Source of the DNA: Strigops habroptila
Taxonomy: Eukaryota > Chordata > Aves > Psittaciformes > Psittacidae
Direction: 5' to 3'
DNA: 64,000 nucleotides
NCBI RefSeq assembly: GCF_004027225.2
Contig: NC_044283.2
Span: forward strand, 34,416,207 to 34,480,206
The translations under genes were made by a program, and so were the position numbers. Positions within the stretch are counted from its first letter, which is position 1. Each line of letters opens with the position of its first letter. Shown here in pieces: positions 59,871 to 64,000 of this stretch. Below the pieces are notes generated by a model. It was not told the origin of the DNA, did no database searches, and was given only the letters and a program-made list of their open reading frames with translations.

Positions 59871-62376
59871 GCCAGCTGATAATGCCCAGTTTAGTTGCTT
59901 GTGGGAAGTTTGGATTTCATTACTACACAGTGTGTCCACATATTAGCTTGAAATGGGCATACTCTATCAGTTTATTTGAGAAGCTAAAAGGGATTAAACT
60001 GCCACAGAAGCTCTTCTTTAGAAAACAAAAATTCCCAAAGCTATGCTCTGAAGGAGATATACTTCCCTAAGGTCATATATAAATACCAGAGTCTGATTTT
60101 CTGTTGCTTCGCACCTCGGATCATCATTCATGCTTGTGCAAATGGACACAGCATTGCTACTAAGCAGTTTACAGTAACATCTTACAGAATTGTAAATTAG
60201 TGCCCCAGGGACAAGATAGCAGAGAGTCAGCGCTTGCATGAGCAGCTGAGCATAGAGACTTAGGGATTTCTTTTCACCTAGTTGTTACCGTTGTTTAGGT
60301 TCTTTTTAGACACGTGTAGAAGCATATCCTAAACTTAATTTTATCCTACTATTTTTGTATGCTAAGCATTTTTTTCCTATTCAGTTAAATAGAAAATGTA
60401 TGGAAAAACCCGTAATGAGTAAAGCTTCACGTTGCCTTAGAAGCATTAAAATTGAATTATTTGTGTTTGCCATTTAAAAAGCCAAACAGGACAGAGGGCA
60501 CCTCTATACCATGCAGCAGAGCACACAACTTAGCAGAGGGCATGTTCATCAGGGTACTTGCAGAATAGGAAGCAGCAGCTGTAGACTTGCATGTGAGTGC
60601 TGCTGCACCCAAAGTACTTAACCCTGTTGGTAGGTGGTGCTAATTAGGTTGAACATGGTGCTAATTAGGTTAGCTACAGCACTGTGGTCATGTACAGACA
60701 CAGTGCCTGTGACACTAGCTCAGACCTGGCTGGAGGATTCCGCACATATATTGCATCAAGCCATATGTGTGCATCCAGAGAGAGAAATTGTTTGTCCGTG
60801 GCCTCTTGTTCGTTACCCCTGTAGGGTTTAACTGCAGTAACATTTGCATTTGCCACATACAGGTGTCAGATGTGGCTTTATGCCAGGAATTACCTCCCTC
60901 TTGGCAAAAACAGAAGATGTCCTTTTAAGTGTGTATTTCAGGCTGTGAGGTGTTGCTGTGGAATAACGGACATCACACAGAGCTGCTTCTTAGGACTGTT
61001 CTGTTTTACTTCTTAATTAAAGACTGTAAGTACTGAGAGGAGCAGGAAAGAAGGGGATTGAAATTTTTTCACCCACCATAACTTTATAGAAATTGTGAAT
61101 CTACTGCAGGGTCACAGAGGCAGGAACAGTATGGCACAGAACAAAGCATATCTCTTCCAGTACATTTATCAGGAGACCTACCTTCCCCCTTCAGTGAGAC
61201 AAAGCAATGTTTCAGGTTAGAGATACGGTCGTGCCTACAGCATAAATTCTGTGTCTGTGTAACTGAGTGGCAAGTGGCAAGTATATTCCCAAAGCACTGA
61301 CTGCAGAATTGCTGTCTGTTCAAATATCTGATTAATATATCCATAAACATAGCATTCTATGCATGTGAAGATTCAAGTTGATGTTTGTATGAAGGCTGGT
61401 GCTTATTAGTAAGAAAAAGGTAAGCTGAAGAGGGAAAACAAAGACGTTGCTCAAGAGGCAGTGTTTGAAATGACCTGTGGGATGGAGGGTATTAGAACAT
61501 CTTTCTCCTCTTTTGTATTCTTTAAAGGATCTCAAGTAGTCATTTTGGCAACTTCTCTCTTGTTATTTCATTTCCATTTGACAGACATGAGATATAAGTT
61601 TTATTAGAATGTAGTGAACCATCAATAATTAGCCCATGGCAAGTCAGTGAGGAACTATGTAGCATAATATACTTGGGCATAATGGATTAAGATTTGACAC
61701 CTGTGAAATTACGAAAATGCTGAAAATTAATAGCTTCTTGATATCGGAATGGTTTTTCCTGGCATTTTGTAAATTGTTTAGTGTCACTCAAATCCAGTCC
61801 CTGAAGATTTGAGTAATCGTTGCAAACTTTAGAATTTCATCAACCTGTTTTTTTCCCAAGGTATGACAGTGATAGTGAGCACATGGTAGCAGGAACATGG
61901 ATTGTAAAAAATAATACTGCTAAGCGAAAGGCACACAGAGAATAGGTAGTCAAGAAAACAAAGTTGGGTATTTTTTTTTAATCCTTTTTGATGCTATCTT
62001 CAATTAGTTGTTTTTCCACTGTGTCTGCCAGGAAAATTTATGCATGCACAGCTAGATATCTCTGACTTTTAAAGTCATGGCACTTAGCAAAATGCTTTTA
62101 AAGAGACACTCACAAAAGCTAACATTACCCATGAAAATTACGTAAATATTTATAGGCAGTATATGTTTGGTTTCTGGTTTGTTTGCTTGTTTGCTTTTTC
62201 CCCATTTATTTTAAAAATCCATCTGGTGCTAGCAGATGATAAATATTTAGATCAAATTTGTGCCTGGGATACGAGGGCACTGTTTCTTCCAGAAGGGACA
62301 TTATAAATTTGATACTGTAGGCCCAGCCTCAGTTCCCCAACTCAACCAGCATAGCAGGCACTCTGTTGGGATGCAT
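59871..62376. other. Intergenic, nothing recognised
   Basis: AT-rich. One short direct repeat at 60635 is listed separately. Confidence 0.6.
60635..60671. repeat. Two perfect 16-bp direct repeats
   Basis: TGGTGCTAATTAGGTT at 60635-60650 and 60656-60671, period 21. It creates a repeated MVLIRL in one frame by chance. Confidence 0.95.
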
Positions 62377-62650
62377 TCATAGAGTTGTATGAAAAGGCTT
62401 CTTGGCTGGAAGGCTATAAGCAACCTTAGTGGTTATTTTACCTTATCTCTTTCAGGAGTTTTCCTAGAGATTGGACTGATGTCTGCTGGGAAATACCTCA
62501 CTTCGCCTTAAAGAGTCCAAGCAATGGTGACTCAACCACCTCCCTTGCTAAATTGTTCCGGTGTTTAGTTACCTCCCACTGCTAAGAAATCACATCTTAT
62601 TTCAGTCTTGAATTTGTCTAACTCCAGTTTCCAGAAGTCATCTAGTCCAG
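62377..62650 (-). mobile_element. Older CR1 LINE 3' fragment
   Basis: The plus strand follows the reverse-complement CR1 order in diverged form: TTCATAGAGTTGTATG, GGCTGGAAGGCTATAAGCAA, GGTGACTCAACCACCTCCCT, TTGTTCCGGTGTTTAGTTAC, GAAATCACATCTTATTTC and TTTGTCTAACTCCAGTTTCC. Boundaries are approximate. Confidence 0.75.
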
Positions 62651-63358
62651 CTCGGTGCTCGCAGCAGGCTATCACCAACACTTGCTCAGGAACAGGCCTC
62701 CTTGGATCATCTGAAAATTTTGTCCACAGCTCCCTCAACTCGTTATCTACTACACCTGTCCACTTGTTCTTGTTCTGCTATCGTGCAGGCAAGTCTTGTT
62801 CAGCTCTGACATGAACTCAATCAGGGAACACTTCTGGCTGAAAAAAAAGGTGCTTTTTTTTTTTTTCCTCCAGACTTCTTGACTTTAATTAGGCCCTTAA
62901 TCATGTCCCTCACGAGGCTGTATGACTGTGGATGCTAACACAAAAATGGCACGAGGAGATCTGAGCATGCAGAGGGAACTGCTTATGCAGCACCGATTTG
63001 CAATGCAACCACACAACCCTAGCAGTTTGCTGGTAAAAAAAAAGTGAGGTCATTCTACTTCTCCCCCCTCATCCTTGGCCATGCATTTCCACTTTTCTGG
63101 TGGCCATGGTGAGCTGAACGAGAGGAAGACAAACTTCACTGAAAAAATTAGTAGTATTAAATGGTTTATTGAGTAGCAGTACCAATTGGGGCAGACTTGT
63201 ATAGAAGCGCTCCTTTCAGTGGCAGCTAGCTATTTGGTTGGATTTGCTGCAATGAGACATTTCATTTCTGCAGTGCAGTTCCATAGCAGTTTGTCCTTGT
63301 CTAAGTCAGGGCTATCATGGTGGCCTATCATTGGTGGCCTTCTGTGTTGGGGCTACAG
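62651..63358. other. Intergenic, nothing recognised
   Basis: Contains a T-run near 62857-62868 and an A-run near 63036. No gene was seen. Confidence 0.55.
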
Positions 63359-63589
63359 AACTGATGGACAGGGGCAAAGCAGTTGACATCATCTACGTGG
63401 ACTTGTGCAAAGCATTCGACACCGTACTGCACAACATCCTTGTCTCTAAATTGGAGAGACATCAATTTGATGGATGGACCACTCAGTGGATAAAGAACTG
63501 GCTCGATGGCCGCATGCAGAGAGTTGCAGTCAATGGCTCAATGTCCATCTTAGGGTCCTTTCCAACCCTAACCATTCTATGATTCTGTG
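63359..63589 (+). mobile_element. CR1 LINE with internal deletion
   Basis: The first part translates as GKAVDIIYVDLCKAFDTVLH and then KNWLDGRMQRVAVNGSMS, the CR1 reverse-transcriptase region with the F(D)xV block before the catalytic YxDD motif. Right after this the sequence jumps to TTAGGGTCCTTTCCAACCCT and ATTCTATGATTCTGTG, the extreme CR1 3' end. The rest of the reverse transcriptase, including YxDD, and the remainder of the element are missing. Confidence 0.9.
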
Positions 63590-64000
63590 TCCCCTTTGGT
63601 ATTTGTGCAGGTGAGCAGTAGGTTGGTCCAGGGAGCTTTGCAGCCAAGAACTAAGCTTGCCAAAAAAAAAGAGAGCTGCTCATTCTCGACTAGGTTCAGA
63701 GATTTAATGCAGCTGAAAGTGAACCACTATTTTATACAGTGAGTTTTCAGCCAAACTTGTGACCTGATCTGATGCAGTGTGCTGGTACATGTGGTGAGAA
63801 GGGGAAGGGAAAAAGGCTGGGTCATTAATCTGTGTCCTCAGACACTGACAATGTCCATGAATTCACTTGTTCTTTTCCTGAAGCACATTATTGATGTGAC
63901 TTTTTGTGTTCACAGTAGGTCTTAAGATTATTGTAAGATGTTGAAAGAGGCCTGTTATCTATGGAGGCATGTGGAGTCAATAGTCTGTGGATCATTCTGA
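63590..64000. other. Intergenic to window edge
   Basis: Nothing recognised. Confidence 0.6.

Noticed and set aside
1..64000. CRISPR arrays, bacterial operons, ribosome binding sites, tRNA or rRNA genes
   Set aside because: The window is vertebrate nuclear DNA. No array of regular spaced repeats was seen apart from the coding repeat in CDKN2AIP, and no tRNA or rRNA signature was noticed by eye; a covariance-model scan would be the decisive test.

Overview
This is vertebrate nuclear DNA, almost certainly from a bird. The pointers are sparse genes with short introns, CpG-island promoters in an AT-rich background, several CR1 LINE 3' ends carrying the (ATTCTATG)-type terminal repeat, one ERV-type solo LTR, and two recognisable orthologues whose order and orientation match, as I recall it, human 4q35.1 (CDKN2AIP then ING2). 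No operons, CRISPR arrays, bacterial mobile elements or convincing tRNA/rRNA genes were seen. Nothing looks like a new multi-gene system; the best leads are an orphan promoter-like CpG island, lineage-specific repeats inside CDKN2AIP, and a few unassigned exon-like segments.

Layout. 1-30.7 kb is intergenic: AT-rich, scattered CR1 copies, an old degraded CR1, some unusual short repeats and palindromes, candidate CTCF motifs, and two exon-like segments of unknown identity. ING2 lies on the minus strand, with coding exon 2 at 31740-32410, a 3.3 kb intron and coding exon 1 at 35745-35913. Its CpG-island promoter reaches about 36.9 kb and also has a splice donor facing the opposite way. 37-45 kb is intergenic with two CR1 tails. 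A solo LTR (about 45068-45559, minus orientation) sits next to a second CpG island at about 45.9-47.0 kb, which has no coding gene but has strong promoter motifs (perfect NF-kB and SRF CArG sites, NRF1-like sites). CDKN2AIP is on the minus strand with three coding exons between 49263 and 52103, and its own CpG island lies over exon 1. 52.6-64 kb is intergenic, with an ancient LINE relic (58.7-59.9 kb), an old CR1 and a CR1 whose reverse-transcriptase fragment is joined directly to its 3' tail (63.4-63.6 kb).

The two genes both act in the nucleus in growth control around p53: ING2 reads H3K4me3 in a Sin3/HDAC complex, and CDKN2AIP (CARF) binds ARF, p53 and XRN2. They are separate transcription units on one strand about 12 kb apart. 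Their adjacency is conserved synteny and not evidence of joint function. All family assignments are from recognition of the translated sequence; no database search was run.
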